Source: Tillus elongatus (Eukaryota; Arthropoda; Insecta; Coleoptera; Cleridae). From it: a DNA stretch of 64,000 nt. Below are positions 1-11,876 of the stretch, one piece after another; within the stretch, counting starts at the first letter, position 1; the number at the start of each line of letters is the position of its first letter. A program made the translations under genes and the position numbers. The notes under the pieces are model-generated. The model had not been told where the DNA came from, searched no databases, and saw only the letters and a program-made list of their open reading frames with translations. The stretch lies in contig OZ023268.1 of the NCBI GenBank assembly GCA_964006375.1, positions 80,147,335-80,211,334 of the forward strand, given 5' to 3'.

Positions 1-420
1 GCCAGGAAAATCTGCCCAGGTTTTCCCGGAAAATTTTGTGTTTTCTTTCGAAAAAAATTTATATCTCCCGAATTAACAAAGTAAGGGCAACCAAATTTGG
101 TACGCGGGTTATAGTCCTTATATGTAAGTTACCTACCAAAATTTAGCTCTGTATGTCAAAAGACAAAAAAGTTATAGGCATTTAAAGAAAAATAAATTGG
201 GGTTTTCCTCAAAACGTCAAAGTTGCGACTTAAAACGTCAAAATCGGCAACATTTTGGCAAATAACTTGAAACTAATACGGGCTATGGAAATCAAATGTC
301 TCAAGAAGGATGTTTTACAAACACTGAAGTCTTAGTTTCAACCGTCATTGTCCTTCATTTTACTAAAATGTTTCCAGAAAATTCATTTGAAATAGACGCT
401 TTCCCTGATGCTTGGCAGTA
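1..420. repeat. Fragment of the (TA)n-cored repeat family R
   Basis: This AT-rich stretch has no credible coding sequence. Its first 60 bases share phrases (ttttcccggaaaattttg; gttttctttcgaaaaaaa) with the body of the repeats at 53080-53280 and 37440-37480, so it is probably the edge of a related copy cut by the window start. It lies in an iRhom intron. The boundary at 420 is approximate. Confidence 0.35.
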
Positions 421-702
421 GCCTTAGCTATAGAGTTTATCGTTTAATGGTATATCATTTTTGTCGAATTTTCGTAAAAAATCAATAAAGCTCAATATAT
501 CCGTTATTATACAAGATTTGAAAAAAAATTGTATATATTAATTATAGGGTGTCTTGAGCTACATCTTAAAAAAATATTTCTACAATCACAGGATGGCCCA
601 TAAGTCATTGGTAATACAAATTTTCTTTTTTTTTTAATCAAACACGCCTTATGTTATTGCATTTTCCATCGAAATATAATGCATGTTTGTAAGAAAAGAA
701 AT

Positions 703-1019
703 TCTGGATACAGCAAGTGCGTTATGGTAGCGAACTTTGATCAAATGCTTCATATTTGAATAGCCCAATTTGCTATTAACCTATAAGGTTGACCAAGAAA
801 CGAGTTTTTCGGGAACACTTTAAGTCTACTTTTGGAAATCTTGGTACATTTTCACACAATAAAGTTATTTTTATGAAACATGGCACATTACTTTTACTAT
901 ATAGGTTATACTGGTAACCAAAATTGATGCCTGCTTTCTTAAAAAGAAAACACACATATTTGCAATAAAAACATTTTTATGAAAATTCACTACCATAACG
1001 CACTTGCTGCGTCCAGAGT
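703..1019. mobile_element. Small TIR element (MITE-like), family R ends
   Basis: About 30 bp near the left end (tctggatacagcaagtgcgt onward, 704-745) is repeated inverted at the right end (attcactaccataacgcact to gtccagag, 985-1018) with few mismatches. The same end sequence recurs at 37737, 53395, 58386 and 63366. The 317-bp interior has no coding potential. I could not fix a target-site duplication, so the class is open: MITE or Helitron-like end pair. Confidence 0.55.
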
Positions 1020-1392
1020 TTTGTTATATTGGTACGGCTTGTTGATGTTATAAGCTGATTTAAGTGAAGATTCATCTGCTTCAAGAGTTAATAAACCCAC
1101 ATTATAATTTTTCGTGCAGTTTTAGCAAACTGGGAAAACCAATGTTTTAATACGCTAATGTCTGTGTTACTTAGCAAGGATTTAGCTCATGTAAACCATT
1201 GTATTATTGGCTAAGTCAACACTGATAGTATTGTCATCGTTTTCCCTACCTATGTTATGCAAGAACTCTAATATTAGAAACTGGAATGCAGTATCACACA
1301 TTTATAAACTAATCTTAATGAACTTATTGTTTATACATAAATGTCTTTTCTGAAATTATTTTTTAAATATATAACTCTCATTGTATTACAAG
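1020..1392. other. Intron sequence, nothing recognised
   Basis: AT-rich intron of iRhom ending in the acceptor ttacaag/g at 1391-1392. No repeat or open frame was recognised. Confidence 0.5.
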
Positions 1393-1570
1393 GTTTGGAC
1401 CACGTGCAAATGACCTGATACATTTAGGAGCTAAATTTGCGCCATGTATGAGGGTAGATGATAAGATATCCCAGCAGATATACAAGATCAGAGCCAAAGA
1501 AAAAGAAACCGCCTGCTGTATTAGGAATGATGACTCCGGATGTGTTCAGTCTTCTAAGACAGATTGTTCG
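1393..1570 (+). CDS. iRhom: iRhom (inactive rhomboid, RHBDF-like) internal exon 1 of 5 in window
   Basis: This is an internal coding exon of an inactive rhomboid, a polytopic ER/Golgi protein. In animals iRhoms control trafficking of ADAM17/EGF-family clients rather than cutting peptides. It opens with one base completing a codon, then reads 59 codons including FGPRANDLIHLGAKFAPCMR and a cysteine-rich stretch (ETACCIRNDDSGC, KTDCS). This matches the iRhom homology domain, the large luminal loop after the first membrane segment. Acceptor AG is at 1391-1392 and donor GTATGT at 1571. It ends in phase 0, which joins in frame to the exon at 5702. The cytoplasmic N-terminus and first membrane segment must lie upstream of the window. 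Family assignment is firm; exact orthology is inferred. Confidence 0.9.
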
Positions 1571-1903
1571 GTATGTATTTATTGTAGATAATCTGTTTAC
1601 TATGTAACTTCAATTAAAATTTTATATCTTAAGAGAAATGTGAGCACCAAAGTGGATGTTTGAATCTCGTAATTATCAATAATGATTAGCTTTATTGCCT
1701 ATTGCCAGTAATTAACATTGGTAAGTTATGATATGATGGCAAAATTAACAAAATATTAAAGACAGCAATAAATGTTTTTTTTTGATTACAAATCTTGTGA
1801 TTATTTCTCAAGATTGCAGATCTCCGTAGCCAGCCTAACTAAAAATGTTGATAACTTAGTGAGGTTTTTAACATTTTGTCCCAAAAATTATAGACCTACT
1901 GAT

Positions 1904-1905
<2 letters not shown>
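1571..1905. other. Intron sequence, nothing recognised
   Basis: Start of the first intron visible in the window (1571-5701). AT-rich; no element identified before the TA tract at 1906. Confidence 0.5.

Positions 1906-1971
<66 letters not shown>
1906..1971. repeat. (TA)n microsatellite, about 66 bp
   Basis: Uninterrupted alternating TA. The open frames of repeated Ile-Tyr here are artefacts of the dinucleotide. Confidence 0.97.
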
Positions 1972-1975
<4 letters not shown>

Positions 1976-2618
1976 TGCAATTAAACAAATATTGTATTAA
2001 GTACACTTGAAACGACCTTAATATATAACACTAATTAAAAAATATTAATAAAATGCTAAATATAGAGCATGAAACTTAAAACAAATGGACGTGAGTTTTC
2101 GCCGTTAATATTTTTTATGTGGCTTGACTAAACAATAAGAAAAGAGAAATTCAGTTTATAATATATATTACAAAATCAATTGATTTAGAATCTAAAATAA
2201 TGTGATACTTGATGCAAGAATTTAGAATAACATTTTTTTAAATTGACAAATAAATTTTAAAAAATCGCTCAAATGAAGAAAATCTGACGTAATGTTGGTT
2301 TCCACTGTGGATGTAATACAGCGAGGGCTTAGTTTCCACTGTGGCACTAATTCAAATCTGGTAAGCTTCTATTAACACAAGCTGTAGTTAAAATTCTACC
2401 AACACAAGGTAACTGTCATAAGACCTGGCCTCTTGGTTGAAGGGTGTTTTAATGGGCCCCCTGGATGTACATGTTGGATGCCTTTTGAACGGGTTAATTA
2501 GCCCCCTTTTTGAACGGGTTAACAGTATTAAACAAAGAGACTTTCTGTTTATGTACGCTGCTTTATGATCAGAATGACACTTGTGGCAAACGTTTCCATT
2601 TATTAAACGCAGTAAAGT
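1972..2618. other. Intron sequence with two small direct repeats
   Basis: No gene. Two short duplications are visible: tttccactgtgg at about 2299 and 2333, and ttttgaacgggttaa at about 2486 and 2510. Nothing else was recognised. Confidence 0.45.
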
Positions 2619-3960
2619 ATACATACATACATACATATTTATTACCTTCAAAGCTTACAAGGCATGTCTACATCTAAAACATAAGCATAAACAACACATA
2701 AAGACTAAGACGATCCAATAAAACCTACAAGTAATAGACCATTACAACACAACTGTAAGACACTTTGACAAACATGACTAAAAGCGACAGGATAAATATT
2801 CATCCACAGAATAAAAGGCGTTTTTTTAATAAACAGTTTTTTATAGTTTTTTTTAACGATCTTACTCTCTAGTTCCTGGAAAGCCAACGGCAGTTTGCTA
2901 TACAACTTAACGCCAGTGAACGCACAGGAAGACTGGAACCTTGCCAAGCGATGCGTTGGTGCGATGAATTTGTCCCCATTTCTTGTGTTGTGGCAGTGAA
3001 GGTCTGAGTACCTAACAAATTCACTGTGGTGACTGTGGAGATAACTCAGACAGCAAATAATGTACACGCACGGGATGGTAAGGATTCTGTACTTCACAAA
3101 CAAATCCCGGCAATTTGTCGTTTGAGGCACACCAGCCAACACCCTCATCACTTTTTTCTGCTTCAGGATGCACCACCCACAGCACCCAAAGGATGATGCG
3201 ATACGTCGCCACACTATGAAAATGCGCATGGTATGTTAACAATGCTGCACTCTCTCCGACAACCATTTTTATTCTTCTTGCGGAAAATATGGCAGTTGAC
3301 AGCTTAAGGCAAAGCGCATGAATGTGCGGAATCCACGAAAGCGTGTCATCAACTACAAAACCCAGTAGTAAAATAGTAGCATGTTCAGGGGCCTTTTTGC
3401 TGGTTATGATTAGTTTTTGGGTTTTGCAAGAATTAACAACCAAACTGTTTGCCTCAAACCAATCTTCAGCAACATCCAGGCCGTCCAATGCTTTCTTGTT
3501 CAACACGTCACTTTTTACAGCTCTTTGTATGAGGGTAGTGTCATCTGCAAAAGCTATTATGTTCTTGCGATGGAATTAGTTCATTAGATCGTTAATATAT
3601 ATAGAGAATAACAAAGGGCCCAATATAGACCCCTGAGGAACACCTTGTTTCATTAGTCTTAGAGACGATTTTTCTCCATTTAGGTCCACTAATTGATATC
3701 TGTTCTCAAGGTACGACCTAAGCAACTTCCACACAATGCCTCTTATACCGTAATGATGCAGCTTCAGCAAAAGCCTCTCGTGATCCACACAATCGAACGC
3801 CTTACTCAGGTCTATACTGAAAAGCATTGTTTCGTCCATATCCTCAAATGATGCCAAAATGGTCTCAATTATCTCGATCATTGCCGTAACTGTTGACTTT
3901 CCTGCAGGAAAGCCAAGTTGATTTCCACTCAGAATCGCTTAGTCTGCATTTGTAATTAAT
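2619..3960 (-). mobile_element. Degenerate non-LTR retrotransposon (RT fragment)
   Basis: On the minus strand the region encodes pieces of a LINE-type reverse transcriptase. The segment 3576-3881 carries the palm motif SIDLSKAFDCVDHERLL and the turn GVPQGSILGPLLFSIYINDL. A frameshift then leads into 3021-3506, the thumb-like part after the FADD motif. Further frameshifts and stops follow. The 3' end, at low coordinates, runs into a (TATG)n-like tail at about 2619-2640, as in LINEs with simple-repeat tails. It is 5'-truncated and has no complete endonuclease. The CR1/Jockey group is likely but not certain. It is inserted antisense in an iRhom intron. Confidence 0.85.
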
Positions 3961-4189
3961 TTATTACAAGTTAAATGATTCTTTAAAAATTAAGATGAAA
4001 ATTTCACAAACACTTGCCATAAACCAAAACCATCACGTTATGAAAAAAAAATTATCAAGCAATCAAACACAAAAAATAAGCAGATCAAAAGAACATCTAG
4101 AGTGCTGTAATTAGGACAAAATACATTTTAGGTTAAACAGATTTTACCTATCGTAAAATTAAAATATATAATACCTGAATGAAACCAAT

Positions 4190-4925
4190 CCTTTTGGCCT
4201 ACACCATCATCTCTTAGTTCTTGTTTTCAAACGTTATTATAAATGGAAAGAGGACATTTTTACCAAATCCTTTCGTATTTATAACCTTCAAAGACAAGTG
4301 AAATTTGTCATTCGGAATGTCCATGTTGATTTTAGGACGTCATAGCTTTCTGTATTTCTGTAAGACCTCAAAGGAAACAGCTTCTGGCGGAGACTATAAT
4401 GAAAAAAAGGCCCATTTAGGCAAAAAATATGCTTATTGGGCAGAAGAACTCTGGAGAAGTGTCTTGTTCTCATATGAAACACAGTTTTTGGTGCAGGGGT
4501 CCCGATCAAAATTTGTGTGAAAGGGTGTGGACGAAAAGTTAACTGCAGCTCACTTGGTCCAGACAGCGAAACATCCAGGCGAGAAGATGGTTTCGGCCTT
4601 CTTTTCCATATATGGGAACAGGGAAACTTATACATATTAAAGGTATGATGAACAGTGAAAAGTATAAGCAGATGTTAGAAACATGTTTGGTCAGAGAACT
4701 GAAAAAAGTTCAAGGAATCTTCCAGCAAGATTCAGCGCCGTGTCATGTTTCCAAGAAGATGGTGAAATATTTCGAGGACAAAAAGATTACCCTTCTAGAC
4801 TGGCCTGAAAACTCACCTGACATTAATCTTATTGAGAACTTGTGGTCTATATGCAAAGCCAGATTGCTAAAAATGGATTATATAGCAAAAAGTAAGATGA
4901 TTCAGGCTGTGCTTTCCAAATAAAA
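4190..4925 (+). pseudogene. Tc1-like transposase remnant (DD34E)
   Basis: Two frames together give a broken Tc1/mariner transposase. The first (4305-4520) contains KKYAYWAEELWRSVLFSYET, where the first catalytic Asp of the usual FSDE motif is Tyr. After a frameshift, 4612-4923 reads FQQDSAPCH...LDWPENSPDINLIENLW. The spacing from the QQD aspartate to the glutamate of IENLW is 34 residues, which fits DD34E of Tc1. It is non-functional because of the lost Asp, a stop at about 4518 and the frameshift. The N-terminal DNA-binding region is absent. TIRs were not found. Confidence 0.85.
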
Positions 4926-5202
4926 AAATCAAGGAGAATTGCAAAAAAAATTAATTGAATTAAATGAGTTGAAGCTGTAATAAAAGCCAAAGGGGGATAT
5001 GTATTGAATAATACTGAAACATTTATAAACTAGTACTCTTTGTGTTTTTTCTTTCAGTAAACGATATTCAATATAAATCTGCCTGTATTCATATTAATTT
5101 GTACAATACTGTAGTCTATAATATTCTAAACATCCGTGCTTAGTCATTTTAACATATGAACATTTGAGTTAATTTTTATTTAAAAAAAAATCACTAATAG
5201 AG

Positions 5203-5205
<3 letters not shown>
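4926..5205. other. AT-rich intron, family R end at right
   Basis: There is no coding sequence. At 5190-5205 the phrase tcactaatagagaggta appears directly before the TA tract. It is the same end motif as in the copies at 37329 and 52722, so a fragment of family R abuts the microsatellite. Confidence 0.45.

Positions 5206-5269
<64 letters not shown>
5206..5269. repeat. (TA)n microsatellite, about 64 bp
   Basis: Pure TA, followed by a short tgtgtgtgtatatattgtg stretch. It directly follows a family R end motif. Confidence 0.97.
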
Positions 5270-5271
<2 letters not shown>

Positions 5272-5701
5272 GTGTGTGTATATATTGTGTATATATTGCT
5301 TTAAAATTTGTCATCGAAGTAATATTATCCATACATTTGTTGGCAAAAGAAGCTGCCTCTAATTATTGTTTCGAATTTGTTACTGTATTAAATTACTGTC
5401 AACAAAATGTGATAATTTAAATCTGCCAGCTAAAGCTAATTTTAATTTTAAAACGCCATAATATTTAACTGTGTCCGATGCTACTGTGGATTTTCTCATA
5501 ATTTAAAGAGTAATTTAGCTCCTAAGACTTTTTATGACCTATTAATATCTGCTTCTTATTTTGTGCTTACCTTCAGATAAGAGGATTACATGCAACGGTA
5601 GGTATTCCAAAGTAAAAAAAAAAACTAATCTTATTGTTTAGGTGTTCTGTAATCTTTTATAATCATAAGTTCCTAAAATTAATGTTTGCTTCTTTTTCTA
5701 G
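5270..5701. other. Intron sequence up to the second exon
   Basis: AT-rich, with no recognised repeat. It ends in the polypyrimidine tract and acceptor ttctttttctag at 5690-5701. Confidence 0.55.
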
Positions 5702-5790
5702 CAAACAATTTCTTCATGGAAAAAGTGGCAAAAAGGTGAAACGGGACCAGGGGGTAGAATTTCCGGATCTGTTTGTGGACTCGATCCCAA
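5702..5790 (+). CDS. iRhom: iRhom exon 2 of 5 in window
   Basis: This 89-base exon reads QTISSWKKWQKGETGPGG then RISGSVCGLDP and ends two bases into a Lys codon. The GPGGRISGSVCGLDP block is a hallmark of the iRhom homology domain. Acceptor is ctag at 5698-5701 and donor GTAAGT at 5791. Its phase-2 end is completed by the single leading G of the exon at 10559, giving DPKFCDAP across the junction. Confidence 0.9.
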
Positions 5791-6789
5791 GTAAGTTTAA
5801 AAACATCATGATGTTGTTCTATACACTACCAGAATCGCCCTAGAACTTTTAATGATGGTAAATGAAAGCTCTGCTGTTGACCCATGAATGCCCATTTCAA
5901 ACTCAGAAAAGGTTAAAACTCTTTGCTATATTTTGTTCATTGTTTGGTTGGACTGAAAGGCAAATAAAATCCAAAATACTAGTCAAAAGCATTTCTTAGC
6001 CAAATATACGGTGTATGTACGTGTACGAGTACAATGGATTTATTTTGAGTGGTACGTTTCAAAACAGTCTCATTTCACACATAAGTTACTATACATTTGT
6101 TGCAAAGCAATCCAATTTTTAGTGGCACAGTCTGCATCTTAGCTGATTTTGGAGTTTTTGTGGATAGTGACCCAAACTGTCATGGATAACAATATCTGGC
6201 ATTGATCGCTGACTTTGAATGGCTGTCTTCCTAATATGAACATAATGGCTGACTTAATCAGCCGCCAACAGCTGAGTTTAAGCGCTCTTCTGCTGACTAC
6301 TGATACATTACAGTGGTTGGAGACTGAAGAACGCACTGTTAATTTCAAGCACTATTTTGTGACATTTGTCTGTCATTCCGCTTTGACAAATCGGTAACAG
6401 TTGAGTTCCAGCAAAAAAATCAACGGGCCTGGTGAACGCATATGTTGACACAACTATTCAACGGTTGGAAGTTATTGGCACCTGGTGAAATCGGCCAATG
6501 TCTTACTATATACCAGACAAACTGAAGTTGGTTCATTGTATCATCTCATACGAATGTACGCAGTTTCCAAACATTTGTCAGACATCTAGTATGTAAGTTA
6601 ACAGTACCCACTACAATTTTTTCCCATATTGCTACAAGGTAGGTGTTAACAGATCGATCATTGTCATCTACTCCACCCATTTAATTGTTATAATTCATTA
6701 GCAATCGAAGCTTATAATTTTATCAGTAGCAGTCTTGAGTATTTTTTAGTTATCAGCAAAATGTAGATTTTCCTTTATTTCCAGGTGTC
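5791..6789. other. Intron sequence, nothing recognised
   Basis: Start of the second intron (5791-10558). Open frames of 60-70 codons overlap on opposite strands and resemble no family I know. No repeat structure was identified. Confidence 0.5.
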
Positions 6790-8200
6790 TATTTCTTAAC
6801 ATCTCCGTCGAGGCACCAGTTTAATCTGTAATGTGGAAGTCTGTGATAACCAGAAATTGCAGAGGCTGATCTGTCTTAGAATAACAGGAGCTATACATCA
6901 AGCCCTACAGCTGCAATAGAGGCAATACTGAATCTTACTCCACTGCTGATATGCACCAAGTGCTTCAAGAATATTTCAAGCAGACAAATTCCAACCAGGA
7001 GACTTGGTTGGCCACTTGAAGATCGTAGAAATTGTTTCATTGAAGTCACACCCCAAGCCAACAGATCAAATGCCAGCTAAACTGGACTTTATAGTTCCAT
7101 ATGACGTGGTCAGAAGAGACCACCAAGCATGGGATAATCCAAACCAAGAAGCCGGAAAAAATGTGTGAATGGTCTGACGACCGCAGCCATGAAACACGAC
7201 AACACACATGCACACGCAAGCATGGGACAGAGACAGTGAAAGGCTGACAAACAATTCATCTGTATGGTATACAGACGGGTCTAAACAAAACCTAACTTTA
7301 TACTCGCTAAAACCCTAGGAAACACTTTCAGCATCTTCCAAGCAGAAATGCTGGCTAGTAATCTCCGCACAGGAGTGCACACAAAGAAGACTCAGAAATA
7401 GAGTTATCTACATCCTCTCAGACAGTCAGTCAGTACTAAAGCCTCTGAAATCTTTCAAAACAGAGTCGAAACTGACCTGGGGCTGCAAAAAATCCTTGAA
7501 GCAACTGGCTGTACGAACAACCAAGTAACTTTATTGTGGGTACCAGCACATCAAGGCTTTGAAAGAAATGAGGGAGAGATAGCCTTGCAAAAAGGGCAGG
7601 AACAACACCATTCTATGGTCCAGATCCCTATTGTGGACTAACAAAAATCCAGGCAAGAAATAAACTTGATACTTGGGAGTTAACCAAATGTGTCATCCTG
7701 GAGAAAATGCCAGGCTTGATGCAGGCAAAACGGTTCATCACCATATCAACAGAAAAGTCTGAACTGTTTCTTGAGTTGAACAGGAATGGCTTGAGAATAA
7801 TCACAGGACACTCCCCAATAAGGTATTACCTTATGAAAATGGGTAAGGCGGGCAGTGAAATCTGCAGATGCTGCACTAAAGCATCAGAAATAACAGCACA
7901 GTTGCTATGCAACTGCATGACTCAGTTCTGCAAAAGGCTCAAATACCTTGCAGTGGAGACTGTAACACCCCAGGAAATAGGTAAAATAGCCCCCAAAAAG
8001 ATAGTAGACTATATTAAAAGTCTGAACATTTTGGGCAACTATTAGAAAAAATTAGTCATGCACAAAAGACCCATCTGGGCTGGATAGCTGAGATCTATAC
8101 AACTCGAAAAACAATCTACAATCTGTAATAACCGGAAAGGCATAATATACCTATAAATATTTTTAGTTGATTTCTGTATAAAGAAAAATTGTGCCCATTA
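6790..8200 (+). pseudogene. Non-LTR retrotransposon remnant with RNase H domain
   Basis: The plus strand holds the decayed C-terminal half of a LINE polyprotein. At about 6855-6950 is the post-RT segment (QRLICLRITGA, then TAAIEAILNLTPL after a small gap). At 7258-7620 is an RNase H-like region (WYTDGSKQN; ILSDSQSVLKPL; VTLLWVPAHQGFERNEGE). At 7707-8045 is an uninterrupted tail with a CRCC...C cluster typical of these elements. Frameshifts separate the parts. The RNase H points to the R1/LOA/I-type group. A related copy lies at 22905-24350 on the minus strand. Confidence 0.82.
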
Positions 8201-8645
8201 TTATGCCTAGCGTAGAGCATCGACAATTAAATCTAAGGGAGATTCGTTACAATTTGTTTTTTTTTATTTCTACGAAACCTAAATGTTTAAATCACCAACC
8301 AGCATTTCTTTGTCGCTAGAAAACTTGTCTACTTCATTGGATCATGCATGGTTTGGAGGGTTAATCTTTACCGGTTCGAGGGTGTTTGAACTTTGTGCAG
8401 TTGTTCTTCTTATTTTCTCTGTATCTCAACAAGACGTCTTTTTATAATTTCCAGGGTCCCTGAGGCATTTCTTCAGTCATCAAATTATTGTCATTTACTT
8501 CTTTATTCTCAGTGAAAGATTCTACTTTAGGCGGGATATAAGAGTTCCTCATCTTCGAGCATTGCAAGTGCATCAGGAAGACAATTATATTATCCATAAT
8601 ATTTAACTGAATCATCAAAATATTTCTGCGAACTCATACCTGAAA
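8201..8645. other. Intron sequence, nothing recognised
   Basis: No gene or repeat recognised. The final 8 bases (acctgaaa, 8638-8645) serve as the left target duplication of the next element. Confidence 0.5.
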
Positions 8646-10021
8646 TAGAGGTGTGTGAAGCTTCGAAATTTCTAATCGAACTTGAACAGAACCTTCGGTT
8701 CAAAGAATTGTACCTACACGCTGGGCGATGTGAAAATAGTTCGAAGTTCGTTTTTCGAAAATACTTCAAAATTGAACATAACAGGCATTCAAATCTGGTG
8801 AAGCTGGCGAGAAGTAACCCAGTAGCGACCCCGTTAACTCGATAGCAGTGCTTTAAACTCTGTATTGATGCTTTAAACTCTGTATTGGCCCCATTGAGTC
8901 GGTAGCCTAATTTGAGGAGATTTCACTAATGCGTATTTTTGACAGTTGGTGGGACAAATTGAGATCTGACAAAGCCATTTAACAATCACATTTAATTCAT
9001 ATATCCCAGCATCCCAACGCCTTTTTTGGTTACATCATTATGATGGCAGTGTTGAAAAGCGATCGGTAATGTAATTATACAGAATTTATGACGATAATTG
9101 CAGATTGCGTTTCCGAAATACTGGGTTGAACATCCTTTACTTCACAATGAGTCAAAACAGTTAAATACTCTCAATTGGTACACAGTCAAAACTTCAAATC
9201 CGTATTATATACATATCATGCTCAACTTTAACCCCCTCAATATAAAAGGCTGTTAAATATGCCTAGATAATACCAAACGACAAAAAGTATATATAATTGA
9301 GATGAAGAAATCTAAAAAAAATATTCAATATACCTTTTTGTATTTTTGATACAACGTTGATCCATCTTTACAACTAACATCAGCACCAGAAGGCATTTTC
9401 ACCCAATTAACCTGAAAATTTTGGCGAACCTTTGCTTTTTGCAAGGAGAATATATATCTTCTACGTACCAAATATTGTATGCTGCAATATACCTAAATTT
9501 TATATTTAAGGAAAAGATATATGAATATTGAAGAATTTTAGTAAGTTCCATGTTCTATTTGAATTTTTAAGCAGTGTGAAGTTGTGTGTGTGTTTTGTTT
9601 CTTTAACGTCGGCCTATTTCCGCGACTATGGCCAATCACCGACGCCAGGGAGCAGTTTCACCTCACTATCCTGGAAATTTTGCCGAACCCCTGCCTTTCT
9701 GTAAGGAGGGTAGGGATCTTTAACGTGCCCAACATCGCATGGACACGGGACCGACGGCTTTACGCCACCTCCGAAGGGCGGAACGTGCAGACATTCAACT
9801 TGCTCAAATACAATGTCAGAACCTCGGTTAATGTTAATGTTACAGTTTGTACTGAAAAAGTGAAAGAAGTACCCTGGGATTGAACCCAGTACCCTTCGGT
9901 TCAGAGGCACACGTTCTTACCCCTGAACCACTGAGGTTCTCAGTGTGAAGTTGGAAACAACATATTTGCTTGGGTTTGTTCATAGTTCGGTTCATAAGAA
10001 ACATGGATTCGCACACCTCTA
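8646..10021. mobile_element. Non-autonomous hAT-like DNA transposon with SINE inside
   Basis: The element starts tagaggtgtgtgaa (8646) and ends ttcgcacacctcta (10021), a terminal inverted repeat of about 14 bp. It is flanked by acctgaaa (8638-8645) and atctgaaa (10022-10029), an 8-bp target duplication with one mismatch. An 8-bp duplication with such ends fits the hAT superfamily. No transposase frame remains. A tRNA-derived SINE is nested at 9583-9938. A diverged relative in opposite orientation lies at 44547-45130. Confidence 0.72.
9583..9938 (-). mobile_element. tRNA-derived SINE, near full length
   Basis: Read on the minus strand it begins with a tRNA-like head (A-box-like TGGTTCAGGGGTAAGAAC, then B box GGTTCAATCCC). 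A unique body follows (ccttcggaggtggcgtaaag; ccctggcgtcggtgattggc) and the tail is rich in CA. The same order occurs on the plus strand at 62897-63248, and body fragments at 38125-38205 and 50505-50690. Pol III promoter boxes in the head fit a SINE. The partner LINE is not identified. Confidence 0.82.
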
Positions 10022-10558
10022 ATCTGAAATGTAGTAAAACCAACTATAGATACAGGTGCATGGTGTATGTATTAGCCCATTGTACTCAAATGAAAACAGT
10101 AAAGTTTTTCATCATATTCTATGGTCAGAAAATTCTTTTAGGTTGTACTAATATACTTAAAAATTCCCCAGGATAATAAATTTGAAAATAAATCAAACGG
10201 TTACTCTAGCCAATAAATGTAATCACTTGAAATATTACTAACCTGATAACAGATAAACAACAAAAATGGAATGCACAAGTTAACACTTCCACTAAAAAGC
10301 AACACCTGATTTTGTATGTGTGGTTACTTAAGCTTAAGAAAGAGTTTCCTAGAATATGGTTAATGTTCTTAATAACAAATGGCATGAGCAGTGTATTAAT
10401 TGAGTCTACTTATTTGAGTATAGTGGGCATTAATGGGTGCACGAGTGCCTAATTTAATTACAACAGTTATCTGATGTATTTTAGATTTTTTCATTTTATG
10501 TAGTTACCCAACATTCAATGCCATAGTTATTATAATTTATGTGATTATTTATTCTTAG
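10022..10558. other. Intron sequence before the third exon
   Basis: AT-rich with no element recognised. It ends with the acceptor attcttag at 10551-10558. Confidence 0.5.
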
Positions 10559-10814
10559 GTTCTGTGATGCTCCGGCCAGTGTACATCCATATGAATGGCC
10601 TGATGACATAACCAAATGGCCAATATGTCGTAAGACGAACATGCAGTTTTCTACACAAAAACGGCCAAGGGACAAACAGGCGGAACACATGGTTTGTGAA
10701 GTGATCGGTCATCCATGTTGCATCGGAATACATGGGCAGTGCAAGATAACCACTAAGGAGTATTGCGATTTCGTAAGGGGCGCCTTCCATGAAGAAGCCT
10801 CATTGTGTTCACAG
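10559..10814 (+). CDS. iRhom: iRhom exon 3 of 5 in window
   Basis: The exon is 256 bases: one base that completes Lys, then 85 codons. It starts [20 protein letters not shown] and includes the cysteine-rich [20 protein letters not shown] and [19 protein letters not shown]. This completes the luminal iRhom homology domain, with the regularly spaced cysteines expected there. Acceptor AG is at 10557-10558 and donor GTAATT at 10815. It ends in phase 0, matching the next exon 17.8 kb downstream. That long intron carries two complete LTR retrotransposons. Confidence 0.93.
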
Positions 10815-11401
10815 GTAATTTCAATGTGTTTATGTTTTTATCTCTTTAATTTGAAATTGAATAACTACTACAATAAGCACTGCTTTCAGACTTGTTAAAA
10901 AGTAAAGAAATAATATTTACTATGCAAAGAGATAGGTTTACTTTAAAATGGTATTCTTTACACTTAAAGTCAGCCTGTCTCTGCTACTTTGGCTATTAAA
11001 GCAAATAACGTAATATTTACCTTTCGTTTTATAGTAAAATAAGTCGAATAAAATAAATAAAATTCGTCCGTTTTATTAAATGGGTCGCCCTACAAAGTGA
11101 AGTCATTGCACTACCACCAATTCGGGAAACAAAATATCACTATTTAAAATAATTCACTCATCTCCAAAAGTACAGCACTTACACAGCTCATCAACTTGTA
11201 AATGGTTTCACACAAAAATTCCAAATTTTGCAAGGGTGTTACCGCTACAATCATGAAGTAAAATTTACTAAAATACAAAGTGTTCGTTTTTTATGAATAG
11301 TGCCATATTTTTACCGCTAATTTTTTTATATACATGTAACTGACTTTTTAGCAGATTCACTTTAATACCAAAATTCATACTACAAGTAGCAAAACTAGTT
11401 T
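10815..11401. other. Intron sequence, nothing recognised
   Basis: AT-rich. No gene or repeat recognised before the Gypsy target duplication at 11402-11406. Confidence 0.5.
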
Positions 11402-11406
11402 ATATG

Positions 11407-11726
11407 TGTGGCGGTGGTTCCGACCGCAGTGTTTTAGTCAACACTACCCTATGTTTCTCTTGACAGCTAAAACGTTGCGTTACGTTATTCGACAGCAAGC
11501 TGTCAAGAACTACTATATAAGAGACACCAGGGATCTCTCTCGCTCTCTCCTCGCTACTAACCGACACAGTGAAGATACGTCTCTCCACGCTCGGTCAGTT
11601 ATCTGTTATGTGCTGTCTGTGATTGTTTTATAGTTAAATGTATAGTTTATTCAGTTAGTGAAATAATAAAGTATATTAAATGTTTACGTATGGATTTAAT
11701 ATCAACAAGTGCAATTAACATCCATA
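11407..11726 (+). repeat. 5' LTR of the Gypsy element
   Basis: It carries a TATA-box-like actatataag at 11512-11521 and a polyadenylation signal aataaa at 11665-11670, so the U3-R-U5 order is plausible. The short open frames inside it are not genes, because they recur identically in the other LTR. Confidence 0.93.
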
Positions 11727-11876
11727 TTGGTGACCCCGTGCCGCAAGCCGAAGATGCCCAGCCTGATGTTCCAGCCGACGTCGCCTAACTTCCACGCACG
11801 TGCTCATGCCTACAGAAAACTAATATCTAAACAGGTCAGTCTCTTCTAATTTAAAAATTATCTGATTTTTTTCACA

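Noticed and set aside
11406..11633. A 75-codon frame present at 11406 and 15845 as a duplicated small gene
   Set aside because: Both are inside the LTRs of the Gypsy element.
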